DNA from: Cuniculiplasma sp052315315
GTDB taxonomy: Archaea > Thermoplasmatota > Thermoplasmata > Thermoplasmatales > Thermoplasmataceae
Assembly: GCA_052315315.1 (NCBI GenBank)
Contig: JBLSDE010000004.1
Location: 1 to 64,000, forward strand
Reading direction: 5' to 3'
DNA: 64,000 nucleotides
Made by a program: the position numbers and the translations under genes. Positions 25,116-33,501 of the stretch are shown one piece after another (position 1 is the first letter of the stretch; every line of letters starts with the position of its first letter). The notes beneath the pieces are model-generated. The model was not told the DNA's origin and ran no database searches. It saw only the letters and a list, made by a program, of their open reading frames with translations.

Positions 25116-25415
25116 ATGGGAAAAATCGGACTTAAAATCGAATCAAGTACATATGAGAAGTTGAAGTTTTTAAAAACCAGATTTGATTTTGTCTATGAAT
25201 ACAACCTTTCCTGGGATGAATTTTTTCAAGCCATTGTAAGGGACAGCATATTCATTCTGGCACAAGATATATTAAATTCAAAGAATGGCGAACTTAAATT
25301 GGATGAAATATTCGATTTATTAGTAGGCAAGGACCAGGAATTAAGAAAATATGTAAAGTCTCACAAGAATATCAACAACATATATGGAAATGGAAAACAG
25401 AAGGAGGTTGAGTAA
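25116..25415 (+). CDS. Small protein with ribbon-helix-helix-like N-terminus
   Basis: A 99-residue protein. The start IGLKIESSTYEKLKFLKTRF followed by LSWDEFFQAIVRDS resembles antitoxin or Arc-type ribbon-helix-helix DNA-binding domains, a strand and then two helices. The rest is charged and helical. It is directly followed, with no gap, by a membrane protein gene rather than a toxin. A regulatory role is inference. Confidence 0.6.
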   Translation: MGKIGLKIESSTYEKLKFLKTRFDFVYEYNLSWDEFFQAIVRDSIFILAQDILNSKNGELKLDEIFDLLVGKDQELRKYVKSHKNINNIYGNGKQKEVE

Positions 25416-26135
25416 GTGGTAAAATCCAATTCTGAACCTGAGGTAAGGGTAGTATTCCATAATTCTGGAAAGAGAAAAGGTCATCGGATCAATGTTGTCA
25501 GAAAGGAGAGATTGCTGGCTTCCATGAAATATGCCATACTGAGTCTGTTCTTCATTCTTGTCTGGTTTACCTCACTTCCCTTTATAAGGAACTATATTGG
25601 ATTGGATATTGCACTATACCTGACAATTTCAATATTGGCATTTTTAGCCTTACTGTTTTACATTGTTTTTATGAATAAAAAAAATCGCATAAAAGATAAG
25701 AGTCAAACGCCCATACTATTCCTGTCCCTGACTTCACTTGAATCATTAATTCTTTATCTAATTCTTATCTTTACCCCGAAATTTGTAATCGAGATGAATT
25801 TTATTTCAGTTATCATACCAGAACTATTTGCCATATTCTTCTTTTCTGTAATTACATCTGGATATTCCTTCAACAAAAGATTCACAAAAGTATCCTTCGA
25901 AACCTCCATAAAAATCAGTGGAGATAAGGAGGGAAATGTCAAAAGCATAGAAAGAAGCGATCTGATAGATGATAACATTGCATCCACCATTCAGGATAGA
26001 ATTAGCGGAAGGATTACTGATGAAGAATTCCAGAATCGCTTAAATCAGCTGGACAATCAGAGACAGCTCATAGCTAGAAAAATTGTTGAGGCTATAGAGA
26101 AAAAATACGAAGGGAGAAAGGGGGATAAATCCTGA
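25416..26135 (+). CDS. Four-span membrane protein with cytoplasmic helical tail
   Basis: A 239-residue protein starting at GTG right after the stop of the RHH-like gene. Four hydrophobic segments lie at about 36-58, 62-84, 95-116 and 122-143. The C-terminal part (about 190-220) contains SGRITDEEFQNRLNQLDNQR, similar to a SHOCT-type oligomerisation helix. The family is not recognised. The gap-free arrangement suggests that the two proteins act together. Confidence 0.65.
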   Translation: MVKSNSEPEVRVVFHNSGKRKGHRINVVRKERLLASMKYAILSLFFILVWFTSLPFIRNYIGLDIALYLTISILAFLALLFYIVFMNKKNRIKDKSQTPILFLSLTSLESLILYLILIFTPKFVIEMNFISVIIPELFAIFFFSVITSGYSFNKRFTKVSFETSIKISGDKEGNVKSIERSDLIDDNIASTIQDRISGRITDEEFQNRLNQLDNQRQLIARKIVEAIEKKYEGRKGDKS

Positions 26136-26365
26136 TGTGAAAAGCCCTTTCCTTTTGCATTATTGGTCTTAGGAAATCAATTCCTGTCTGGAATTACTTA
26201 TCCTTTAAATTTCCATTAAAAACATACTGAATTCAATTGCACATGCAGAATTTCTTCAATACAAATTGGATTTAATATCTTCTTGAAAGGAAAACTGAAA
26301 AAACAGGTGCCTTTCATGTTATCCCTCCATTCATGGTTAAATTTAACAAATTATTTTTAACAAAG

Positions 26366-26384
26366 TTTATTATCGAAATTCGAT
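26366..26384 (+). promoter_or_regulatory. TATA box and palindromic operator of the padR operon
   Basis: TTTATTA (26366-26372) is centred 25 bases before the padR ATG at 26394, giving a leaderless promoter. It runs directly into the perfect palindrome ATCGAA-A-TTCGAT (26372-26384), lying between TATA box and start codon. PadR proteins usually repress their own operon, and a dimer bound here would block polymerase. The assignment to PadR itself is inference. Confidence 0.6.
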
Positions 26385-26393
26385 TTATCAGGC

Positions 26394-26801
26394 ATGCGAG
26401 GTGGAATGCTAAAGTACTGGATTCTGAAACTTCTAAGTAATAAACCGATGAACGGAGCTGAACTTATAAAGGAGGTTAATACTAGAAGTGGAGGGCACTG
26501 GAAACCCAGTCCTGGGAGTATTTATCCAGCTCTATCTTCCCTTGAGAGGAATGGACTTATAAAGAAGAATGAGGAGGGTCGATATTTAATAACCGCAAAG
26601 GGTGAAGAGACCAGAAACGGAATGACAGATATCCTGGAAAACTTCAACGACAGGGAAGAAGAGGATGACATAATAGAGGGAACGGTTGCCAATCTCCGGT
26701 ATATTAGAGAGGGAATTGAGGACAGGAGCATTCAAAGGAGTAAAACTAAAGTTTTAGAGGAGGAATGTAAAAATCTATTGGAGGCAATTAAAAATGAGTG
26801 A
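26394..26801 (+). CDS. PadR-family transcriptional regulator
   Basis: A 135-residue winged-helix protein with the PadR pattern MLKYWILKLLSNKPMNGAELIKEV, SPGSIYPALSSLERNGLI and YLITAKGEE, then a long C-terminal helix for dimerisation. It is the first gene of an operon with an ABC exporter and overlaps the ATPase gene by 8 nt. PadR regulators typically sense a toxic compound and release the exporter operon. Confidence 0.9.
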   Translation: MRGGMLKYWILKLLSNKPMNGAELIKEVNTRSGGHWKPSPGSIYPALSSLERNGLIKKNEEGRYLITAKGEETRNGMTDILENFNDREEEDDIIEGTVANLRYIREGIEDRSIQRSKTKVLEEECKNLLEAIKNE

Positions 26802-27792
26802 TGAAATAATAGTAGAAACAAAGGATCTTGTTAAGATATACCCAGGCGGAATAAGGGCGGTTCAGGGGATAAACCTGGAAATCAAAAAGGGTGAAATTTA
26901 TGGTTTTCTGGGTCCCAATGGAGCTGGAAAGAGCACGACCATAAAGATGCTTTCAACGTCTATAAAACCAACATCGGGAAGTGCCCGGATAATGGGTTAC
27001 GACATTGTTAGGGATTCCATGAAGGTTAGACGAGCCATAGGCGTGGTACCTCAGGATCTCACAACCGATGAAGACCTTAAAGGTATAGAGAATATTGAGA
27101 TGGTGGCAAGATTTTATGATATACCTTCAAGAGAGGCCAGAGAAAAAGCCAAAGAATTATTGAGCCTTGTTGATCTTTCAGATTTTGGGGAAAAATATGT
27201 TAGTTCATATTCAGGAGGTATGAGAAAAAGACTGGAACTTGTGGTTGGACTGGTACACAACCCACAGGTACTTTTCCTGGATGAGCCAACTCTTGGTTTG
27301 GATGTTCAAACCAGATCAAAGATGTGGGATTACATCAGGAAAATAAGAGAAGAACTGGGAGTTACAATTATCCTAACCTCACACTATCTTGAGGAGGTTG
27401 ACGAACTGGCAGACAGAATCTCCATAATTGATCACGGAAAGATAATTGTTACCGGAACCTCTGATGAATTGAAAAGCAATCTTAAGGGAGATATCATTCA
27501 GGTTGAATTTTCTTCTGAGGAGGATGCTAACAAATTTGCCGCGTATGAAAATAAGATTGAATCTTCTTTTCCCCAACCTAAAGAGGTTAGAATGAAAGTT
27601 AAGGATGCAGATAGTGAACTTCCCGATATAATGAAGTATCTTGTAAATAACGGCATAAAACCCTTGAAACTTAGTGTTCACAGACCTTCTCTTGACCAGG
27701 TATTCCTTGAATACACCGGAAGAGAGATCAGGGAGGAAGAAGGTGGAGATGTAAGAAAGATGGCAATGAACATGAGGAGGTTGAGAAGATGA
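26794..27792 (+). CDS. ABC transporter ATP-binding protein (DrrA-type)
   Basis: A 332-residue ATPase with Walker A GPNGAGKS, signature YSGGMRKRLEL, Walker B VLFLDEPTLGLD and H-loop SHYLEE. After the nucleotide-binding domain comes the C-terminal extension usual in drug and antibiotic exporters (DrrA/CcmA-like). It overlaps padR by 8 nt and the permease by 4 nt. Confidence 0.93.
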   Translation: MSDEIIVETKDLVKIYPGGIRAVQGINLEIKKGEIYGFLGPNGAGKSTTIKMLSTSIKPTSGSARIMGYDIVRDSMKVRRAIGVVPQDLTTDEDLKGIENIEMVARFYDIPSREAREKAKELLSLVDLSDFGEKYVSSYSGGMRKRLELVVGLVHNPQVLFLDEPTLGLDVQTRSKMWDYIRKIREELGVTIILTSHYLEEVDELADRISIIDHGKIIVTGTSDELKSNLKGDIIQVEFSSEEDANKFAAYENKIESSFPQPKEVRMKVKDADSELPDIMKYLVNNGIKPLKLSVHRPSLDQVFLEYTGREIREEEGGDVRKMAMNMRRLRR

Positions 27793-28607
27793 GTGGACTA
27801 ATTCCATTAACAGTAAGAGAATTGAGAAAGTGGTATAGAAATCCAGTGTTTTTCATAGTAGGTCTATTACAGCCTATTTTCTGGATTGCTTTATTTGGGA
27901 GTGCTTTTGATATAACAAAGATATTTTCAGGGCTTCCCCCCAGTTTAAGTTCCCTGAATCCCTTTGGGGATGCACCTAATTATATCACATTCATAGTAGG
28001 AGGTATACTTACCACAACCAGTCTTTTCACTGCTATGTTTTCCGGTACAAGTCTTATATTCGATAGAAGGCTTGGTAATCTTGCGAGATTCCTGGTTTCG
28101 CCAATCAGAAGAAGTTCCATAGTATTTTCAAAGATTCTTTCAACAACAATTCGAATACTTGTGCAGGCCGTAATACTTGTAATTGCTGCTCTTATAATAC
28201 CCAATGGCTTGATTCTGAAACATGGGATCACGGTACTGGACATTCTAATAATAACTGCTGCCCTAATCATGATAGCCTTTTCGTTTTCATCCCTGTTTAG
28301 TATAATAGCCATCAGGCTGAGAAAGCAGGAAACTATATTTGGAATTATTAACCTTATAAATCTGCCCTTACTCTTTGCAAGTTATGCTCTATTCCCAGCA
28401 GGTCTTATGGCTTCATGGCTTGCAAACGTTGCAAACTACAATCCGGTCTCCTGGTCAGCAGTGGCCATAAGGACTGTTTTACTCAACGGATCAATGAATG
28501 GGGCACAATTTCATTCAGTGATGCTGGACCTATTATATCTGTTCCTTTTGAGCATGGCTATGATAATTTTAACGACATTTCTATCTGAAAAGGAGATCAG
28601 AGATTGA
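27789..28607 (+). CDS. ABC-2 type transporter permease
   Basis: A 272-residue membrane protein with six predicted spans and the ABC-2 arrangement: an amphipathic start (PLTVRELRKWYRNP), a long outer loop after helix 1 and NPVSWSAVAIR before the last helices. It is the partner of the upstream ATPase in a drug- or lipid-type exporter. An A/T-rich stretch separates it from the convergent gene. Confidence 0.9.
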   Translation: MSGLIPLTVRELRKWYRNPVFFIVGLLQPIFWIALFGSAFDITKIFSGLPPSLSSLNPFGDAPNYITFIVGGILTTTSLFTAMFSGTSLIFDRRLGNLARFLVSPIRRSSIVFSKILSTTIRILVQAVILVIAALIIPNGLILKHGITVLDILIITAALIMIAFSFSSLFSIIAIRLRKQETIFGIINLINLPLLFASYALFPAGLMASWLANVANYNPVSWSAVAIRTVLLNGSMNGAQFHSVMLDLLYLFLLSMAMIILTTFLSEKEIRD

Positions 28608-28624
28608 AAAAAATTTATTATTTT
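28608..28624. terminator. A/T-rich intergenic terminator between convergent genes
   Basis: Only 17 bases separate the permease stop from the stop of the facing membrane protein gene. They read as T-rich on both strands (TTTATTATTTTTTAA on plus, A/T runs on minus), which could end transcription from either side. Confidence 0.35.
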
Positions 28625-29290
28625 TTAATTTCCAGAAATTAATTTTATTACAAGGCCACCGTATATTATTGATACAAAAAGGTCAATTATTTCAAGGAAA
28701 GAATTAGGAACTATGAAGACAAGTATAAGAACGAAGAGGAATAGGCCTGTTGTGGGCTCCTTTTTATAGTATTCTGTCAATGTGTTTGGCATCTCTATGA
28801 TGTTCTGAATAAATCCTTTCTTGTTGAAAATTGAAATTATAATGGAGAAAAGTGAAACTATTGTAAATAGGGAATCTACAATACCCCCAACCACTGGAAT
28901 GTATGAGAGCAGTGTGGAAACAATGGATATGAATAATGCAATTCCTAAGACAGAACCATAGGAAGCAAGTGAATCCGACAAAGAATTTCTTATGGAAAAA
29001 TCCCCTGAATCCACAAGGTCCATGGCAGAAAAGGACTGCCAGAAAATGGCCAATACTATGAAGTAGTAAAGGAATAAACCTTCTATCCCGTGAATAACCA
29101 GAATATATAATTCAAAAAGATTTGTATTGGATGGAGATAAAGAGCCTAAGGCTAGATAGGAAATTATGGCGGCTGCAATTGTATAAATAACGCCTGCAAT
29201 TATCAGGCCGAAAATGAATGGAAAGATAATCTCTGGTCTTTTTTTAAGTAGTTCAAAGGCTGAAGTCATAGATTTTGATTCGTCAGACAT
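28625..29290 (-). CDS. Polytopic membrane protein, DUF4013-like
   Basis: A 221-residue protein with about six membrane spans. The N-terminus (MTSAFELLKKRPEIIFPFIFGL) is the amphipathic start seen in DUF4013-like archaeal membrane proteins, and YIPVVGGIVDSLF is a typical glycine-rich stretch. Function is unknown. It appears to stand alone. Confidence 0.65.
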   Translation of the reverse strand: MSDESKSMTSAFELLKKRPEIIFPFIFGLIIAGVIYTIAAAIISYLALGSLSPSNTNLFELYILVIHGIEGLFLYYFIVLAIFWQSFSAMDLVDSGDFSIRNSLSDSLASYGSVLGIALFISIVSTLLSYIPVVGGIVDSLFTIVSLFSIIISIFNKKGFIQNIIEMPNTLTEYYKKEPTTGLFLFVLILVFIVPNSFLEIIDLFVSIIYGGLVIKLISGN

Positions 29291-29354
29291 TATGAGCTGA
29301 TTTTTCTATAAGATATATATATTTCTAAAAATCCACTTAATGGTATGATTTCTC

Positions 29355-29903
29355 CTAATACAAATCAGTTTTTATTTTAATTATTTCACAATTATCAATT
29401 TTTCTGTATCGAAAATCTTCATCTGTTAGAATATTTATCATTATACCTATCATAACCCCATGTGAAACAATTAATACAGACTGGAATTTTCCCTTAATAC
29501 TGTTTAAAAATTCCTCTGCCCTCCTGAACTGATCTTCTACCGACTCAAGATTGTTAATTGGGAGGTTGCTTCCAACAATGTCAACAATATTTACTTCATT
29601 GCCCACCATAATACCTATTTCATTTGTAGTCTTACCTTCCATGTCCCCCAAATTTCTCTCCCTGAGCCGTTTATCGACTAAAATCTCATCTTTGCCTATA
29701 ATTTCCCCAACGATTTTCGCAGTTTCGTAGGCTCTTTTCAAATCACTGGAAAATATGGTATCAATTCTTTCTTTTTTTAAAAGTTCAGCTGCCTTTTTCG
29801 CCTGATATCTGCCCTCTTCACTTAAAGGAACATCAGTATGGCCCTGCCATCTTCCAGTGGCGTTCCAAACGGTTTTGCCATGCCTCAAAAATATGATGTC
29901 CAT
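29355..29903 (-). CDS. Histidine phosphatase (phosphoglycerate mutase-like)
   Basis: A 182-residue branch-1 histidine phosphatase. The catalytic loop is FLRHGKTVWN, followed by SSDLKRAYETA, LRERNLGDMEG (acidic catalyst region) and VSHGVMI with the second His. The length fits phosphatases such as CobC or broad-specificity enzymes rather than the 230-250 residue cofactor-dependent mutase. The substrate is not evident. Confidence 0.88.
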   Translation of the reverse strand: MDIIFLRHGKTVWNATGRWQGHTDVPLSEEGRYQAKKAAELLKKERIDTIFSSDLKRAYETAKIVGEIIGKDEILVDKRLRERNLGDMEGKTTNEIGIMVGNEVNIVDIVGSNLPINNLESVEDQFRRAEEFLNSIKGKFQSVLIVSHGVMIGIMINILTDEDFRYRKIDNCEIIKIKTDLY

Positions 29904-29941
29904 CGTGAAACTTAATAAAAAATGGGTTAAAAAAATTCCGA

Positions 29942-30637
29942 TTATCTTGTGGAAAGCCCCATCCAGAATTTTTCTTCAAGATCCAGTATGCCCTTGGCCC
30001 CTCTTAAGAATTTCTCCCTAGCCTCAGGATCTGATTTATGTGTGCCCAGTACATCCTCCATGGCTTCTTCATGATGAGACTCCAACTCCCTGTGGAAGGT
30101 AAAATATTCTATGTCCGCCTTTGAAAATTCCCTGTGAGTGGGTAGAAAATTTTTAAATCCTTCCAGAATCTTATCCCACATGGGTATGGCCATATTCTCC
30201 AAGCCAAACTCAGCTCCAAGGGCCTCAAAATAGTCTCCAGAGAAGTAGTTTCTCATTCCATCTAGCCATGCCTTGGTTGTCGGCAGCTGTGGATTTTTAA
30301 CAAGCGCTACAGGGTCCATTCCTATAGACCTTAGGTATTTCCTGTAAAGCAATTCGTGCCTCTTGGAAGGATCCATGTCACCAAGTTCAGAGACCAGAAT
30401 TGTAGTCAAATTGGCCGCATCCTCCTCGTATGGTGTATTTACAAGCAGCGTTCCAAGGATTGCAGGCCACTCTCTTGTAAAGTGGTAAAATTCCACTGAA
30501 AACCTTTTAAATTCCTCCTCCGAGATATCCCCTTTGGCAAACCTATCCAAAAAGGGGTTATTCGTCGCATTATGCTTCTTCACATAGCTGTAAGTCCTGT
30601 CATAAAAATTACTTTCATTTAATCCTTCTGACATCAT
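29942..30637 (-). CDS. Heme-oxygenase-fold (TenA/PqqC/HDO-like) protein
   Basis: A mostly helical protein of about 231 residues with the TenA/PqqC/CADD-like pattern: FSVEFYHFTREWPAIL, LVSELGDMDPSKRHELLYRKYL, FGLENMAIPMWDKI and FHRELESHHEEAM. Glu and His residues in these helices are placed as in heme-oxygenase-like di-iron oxidases. A longer start at 30649 is possible, but a TATA-like TATTTATA (30661-30668) about 26 bases away favours the ATG at 30637 or 30634 as a leaderless start. The substrate is unknown. Confidence 0.75.
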   Translation of the reverse strand: MMSEGLNESNFYDRTYSYVKKHNATNNPFLDRFAKGDISEEEFKRFSVEFYHFTREWPAILGTLLVNTPYEEDAANLTTILVSELGDMDPSKRHELLYRKYLRSIGMDPVALVKNPQLPTTKAWLDGMRNYFSGDYFEALGAEFGLENMAIPMWDKILEGFKNFLPTHREFSKADIEYFTFHRELESHHEEAMEDVLGTHKSDPEAREKFLRGAKGILDLEEKFWMGLSTR

Positions 30638-30660
30638 AATTATAATCATGTTAAAGGTAT

Positions 30661-30668
30661 TATAAATA
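30661..30668 (-). promoter_or_regulatory. TATA box of the heme-oxygenase-fold gene
   Basis: On the minus strand TATTTATA lies about 26 bases before the paired ATG codons at 30637 and 30634. It shows that this gene has its own promoter and is not only a read-through product of the herA-like operon that ends at 30754. Confidence 0.45.
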
Positions 30669-30753
30669 TGTTCTCTTCTTAATATAGTAGAACCAAAATC
30701 TCCTATGTAAATGAAATGGACCTCTATGATATGGATTAACTCACTGACTAATA

Positions 30754-32625
30754 TTAATTGTATAATTCAGTTAGGTATATTTCTCCTGCCAGAATCTTGT
30801 TATTGGATTTCGTATCCATGGTCTGTTGGGGATTTAATGAAACATGAAATTTTCTTTCTGCCTCCATTTTTCTCAAAATGGCAAGACATGAAAAATCTGA
30901 ATTCTCATAATCCAGGGAGAATGCTTTTGTGTTGCCAATCCATGATTTTTCCACTGCCCATCGCTTCAAATTCCCACTCTGAACGTAGTAATACCTACCT
31001 GCTCGCTCTTCAAGAATCGTAATCTTCTCCGGGTTGAAGAAAGTGAATTTTCCAGATTCCTCGATCCTCTGGAGTATTCTCTTTACTTTTTCCTTATCCC
31101 TGAAAAGTTCAAAAAGTTTAAGGCCATTTTCTGGTGGACAAAGAAATATTATTTCACTCTTTGAATAAGTGCATGCTTTCTTCACTATCCTTTCAAACCT
31201 TAAAAGATCTGATACCTCAACTTCCACAATTACGGGGTTTCCATTTATGAAATAAATGAGATCCGGTCTTGGACCGTTGAGATTCTCCTCCTCAATTATC
31301 CTTATGGACTTTTTTTCCAGATATTCCCTGAAATTCTTTATTAATGTTTTGTGTAAATCAATGTAATCAGATAAACTCTCATTCTTTTCTTCATTGATTC
31401 TTCTTCCAAATTTCCTCAGACTACCTGTAATAGCATTATTCAACAGTTCATAATCAAGGGGTCTTTCAATAAGAGGAGGATAAAATTCATTTACTTCTAT
31501 ACCGCCTTTTGAAAGAAGGTCTATTGCAGTTACCTTGTGAATTTGACCAAGCATTATGGATTTAATGGCATTCTGTCTCAGTTTTCTGTCAGATACCAGG
31601 GAGCATATATCTGTTGCATCCTCCTCTGACATATTGAAGCAGTATATATTCCCGCAATTTGATATAATGGAATCCCTCAATGTTCTGTCATACTGAGAAA
31701 GAAACTGGGATGCAAGTGTCAAATAGAGATTGAATTTTCTACCCTCACTTAGTATTTCAGACATAAGTGAAGAATTGAGATTTTGAGCTTCATCAACTAT
31801 TATCATGGTCTCCTTGTCATTGCCATTTTTTAATATATCACTCCACAGTTTATTCAGAATCATGGAAGATATGATCCGACCCTGCTGTATTGACATTTTA
31901 GTTTTGGCCACATCTATTACAATCAGTTTCGATCCTTTAGAAAGTTCGTAGGTAAGATTTATGGACTCTTCTTTAGAAGAGATAAAGTTGGCAATTTCCT
32001 CATCGGAAACTATGGGAAACAGCTTATTTACCGTGCTCATTGAATATTCAATCCAGGAATCCCATTTCCTGATGAGATTTGAAATGACAGGTTTTGTTTC
32101 TTCTGAAGAATTTTCCCTTAAGTCCTGCATTCTTTCCTTAATTATGAGGGTATTGAGAAAATCCTTAAGGGTAGATTCATTATTCTGCCTTACTATTTCC
32201 CGAAGCACTGCCGTAAATATAGTCTGCAGTCTTGGCCCCCATGTTCCCCCGGAAAGAGAATTTTCACTTGAAAATATCTGAGAAATAAGATACATGGAAA
32301 TTGAAGAGGTCGAAGCGCCTGAAAGCACATTCATTCTGATTCCAAATCCATCAACACTTTTTGTCGAAAGATAGATCAATTCCTCATCTCTGCAAAGATC
32401 TATAACATGGGCGGAAAGTGTTCCATGGAAATCCACCAGAATAAAGTTAGTGTCACCTTTTTCCTTTAGGTGCAATATCAAATTTTTTATCAAATTGGAT
32501 TTTCCAGTACCGGTTCTTCCCAATATAAGAGAATGGAACAGGGGACGACTCTGAGGGATTGTACTACCCTTATCATATGAATCGACGTCTCTGCTTTTTG
32601 AACCTATAGAATATCTAAATGGCAA
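30754..32625 (-). CDS. HerA/VirB4-like ATPase fused to a restriction-nuclease-like domain
   Basis: A 623-residue protein. The ATPase part has Walker A GRTGTGKS (36-43), Walker B MIIVDEA (274-280) followed by QN, and the LASQF segment of HerA/FtsK-like pumps. After a linker (about 400-435), residues 440-530 contain RPDLIYFINGNPVIVEVEV, with D455 and E468-x-E470 spaced as in a PD-(D/E)XK nuclease core, although the usual Lys is Glu. HerA normally pairs with a separate nuclease such as NurA. The gene follows an unknown gene by 3 nt and is last in a long operon. Confidence 0.8.
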   Translation of the reverse strand: MPFRYSIGSKSRDVDSYDKGSTIPQSRPLFHSLILGRTGTGKSNLIKNLILHLKEKGDTNFILVDFHGTLSAHVIDLCRDEELIYLSTKSVDGFGIRMNVLSGASTSSISMYLISQIFSSENSLSGGTWGPRLQTIFTAVLREIVRQNNESTLKDFLNTLIIKERMQDLRENSSEETKPVISNLIRKWDSWIEYSMSTVNKLFPIVSDEEIANFISSKEESINLTYELSKGSKLIVIDVAKTKMSIQQGRIISSMILNKLWSDILKNGNDKETMIIVDEAQNLNSSLMSEILSEGRKFNLYLTLASQFLSQYDRTLRDSIISNCGNIYCFNMSEEDATDICSLVSDRKLRQNAIKSIMLGQIHKVTAIDLLSKGGIEVNEFYPPLIERPLDYELLNNAITGSLRKFGRRINEEKNESLSDYIDLHKTLIKNFREYLEKKSIRIIEEENLNGPRPDLIYFINGNPVIVEVEVSDLLRFERIVKKACTYSKSEIIFLCPPENGLKLFELFRDKEKVKRILQRIEESGKFTFFNPEKITILEERAGRYYYVQSGNLKRWAVEKSWIGNTKAFSLDYENSDFSCLAILRKMEAERKFHVSLNPQQTMDTKSNNKILAGEIYLTELYN

Positions 32626-32628
32626 GTA

Positions 32629-33501
32629 TCAAGGAAATTTATTTATTAAATTTAATTTTTCTATAATATCCATATATTTCCACACATCTCCAAATTCAAT
32701 ATATGGAAGTGTCACTGTAACAGCAATTTTATCATTCTCATATCTCAGAATTGCAGGGCCAAAATCTGAAACCAAAAAGACTTTCCAGTGGTTAATTGAA
32801 GTTACCTCCGAGAAAAGATTTCCACTATCCTCAAACTTATAATAGAGATTTTTGAAACCTGTACCTTTGATTGCCATATCCAACCATAAATAGTCGCCCT
32901 TTACATTCCTGTATATCTCAATTTTGTGAATGTTATTGAAATCACCTTTGGAATCCCCATAATAATCCCCGATTCTGGTATCATCCAATTCACTCCAATT
33001 CATTCTGCCGATTCTTTCCTCCTCAAACCATCGCCAGGCCTTTGTATTAATATAATGCGACAGCTGGTAAAATCTTCTATTGACTGAAACGGGATTAAAG
33101 TCGAGGAACAGTTCCCCGACTGTCTCAGAAAAATCTTCATCGGATCTTATTTCCAGAGAGAGACCATGGGAAAATAGGGAGGCTGCAAATCGATCCCTGT
33201 AATCTTTTCCGTAAAACAATGGATATTTCTTTCCATCAATCATAATATGAGTTCTCCATATATTGGAATAGGTTTCAGAAGAAGTTTTCATTAAATTCTT
33301 TGGAAATCCCGAATAGTACCAGTCCATTAAAAACTCCTTGACAGAAAAGTTCAGATTGCCGTAGTTAAAATCCTGAACCAATGTAACATGATTTTCCTCA
33401 CCATGCCTTAATAATAATTTACTATCCTTGTAGGGAAAAATATATGGCTCAAATGGTAGATTGTACTTTTTCAGATTATCCCTATGAACCTCCTCAATCA
33501 C
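32629..33501 (-). CDS. Unknown protein upstream of the HerA-like ATPase
   Basis: A 290-residue soluble protein rich in aromatic and charged residues, with no signal peptide and no motif I recognise. Repeated short beta-strand patterns with W/Y and a helical N-terminus are seen. It overlaps the FAH-family gene by 8 nt upstream and is 3 nt from the HerA-like gene downstream, so it probably works with the ATPase-nuclease. Confidence 0.7.
   Translation of the reverse strand: MIEEVHRDNLKKYNLPFEPYIFPYKDSKLLLRHGEENHVTLVQDFNYGNLNFSVKEFLMDWYYSGFPKNLMKTSSETYSNIWRTHIMIDGKKYPLFYGKDYRDRFAASLFSHGLSLEIRSDEDFSETVGELFLDFNPVSVNRRFYQLSHYINTKAWRWFEEERIGRMNWSELDDTRIGDYYGDSKGDFNNIHKIEIYRNVKGDYLWLDMAIKGTGFKNLYYKFEDSGNLFSEVTSINHWKVFLVSDFGPAILRYENDKIAVTVTLPYIEFGDVWKYMDIIEKLNLINKFP

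Noticed and set aside
25116..26135. Classical toxin-antitoxin operon
   Set aside because: The partner of the RHH-like protein is a 239-residue four-span membrane protein without any known toxin fold.
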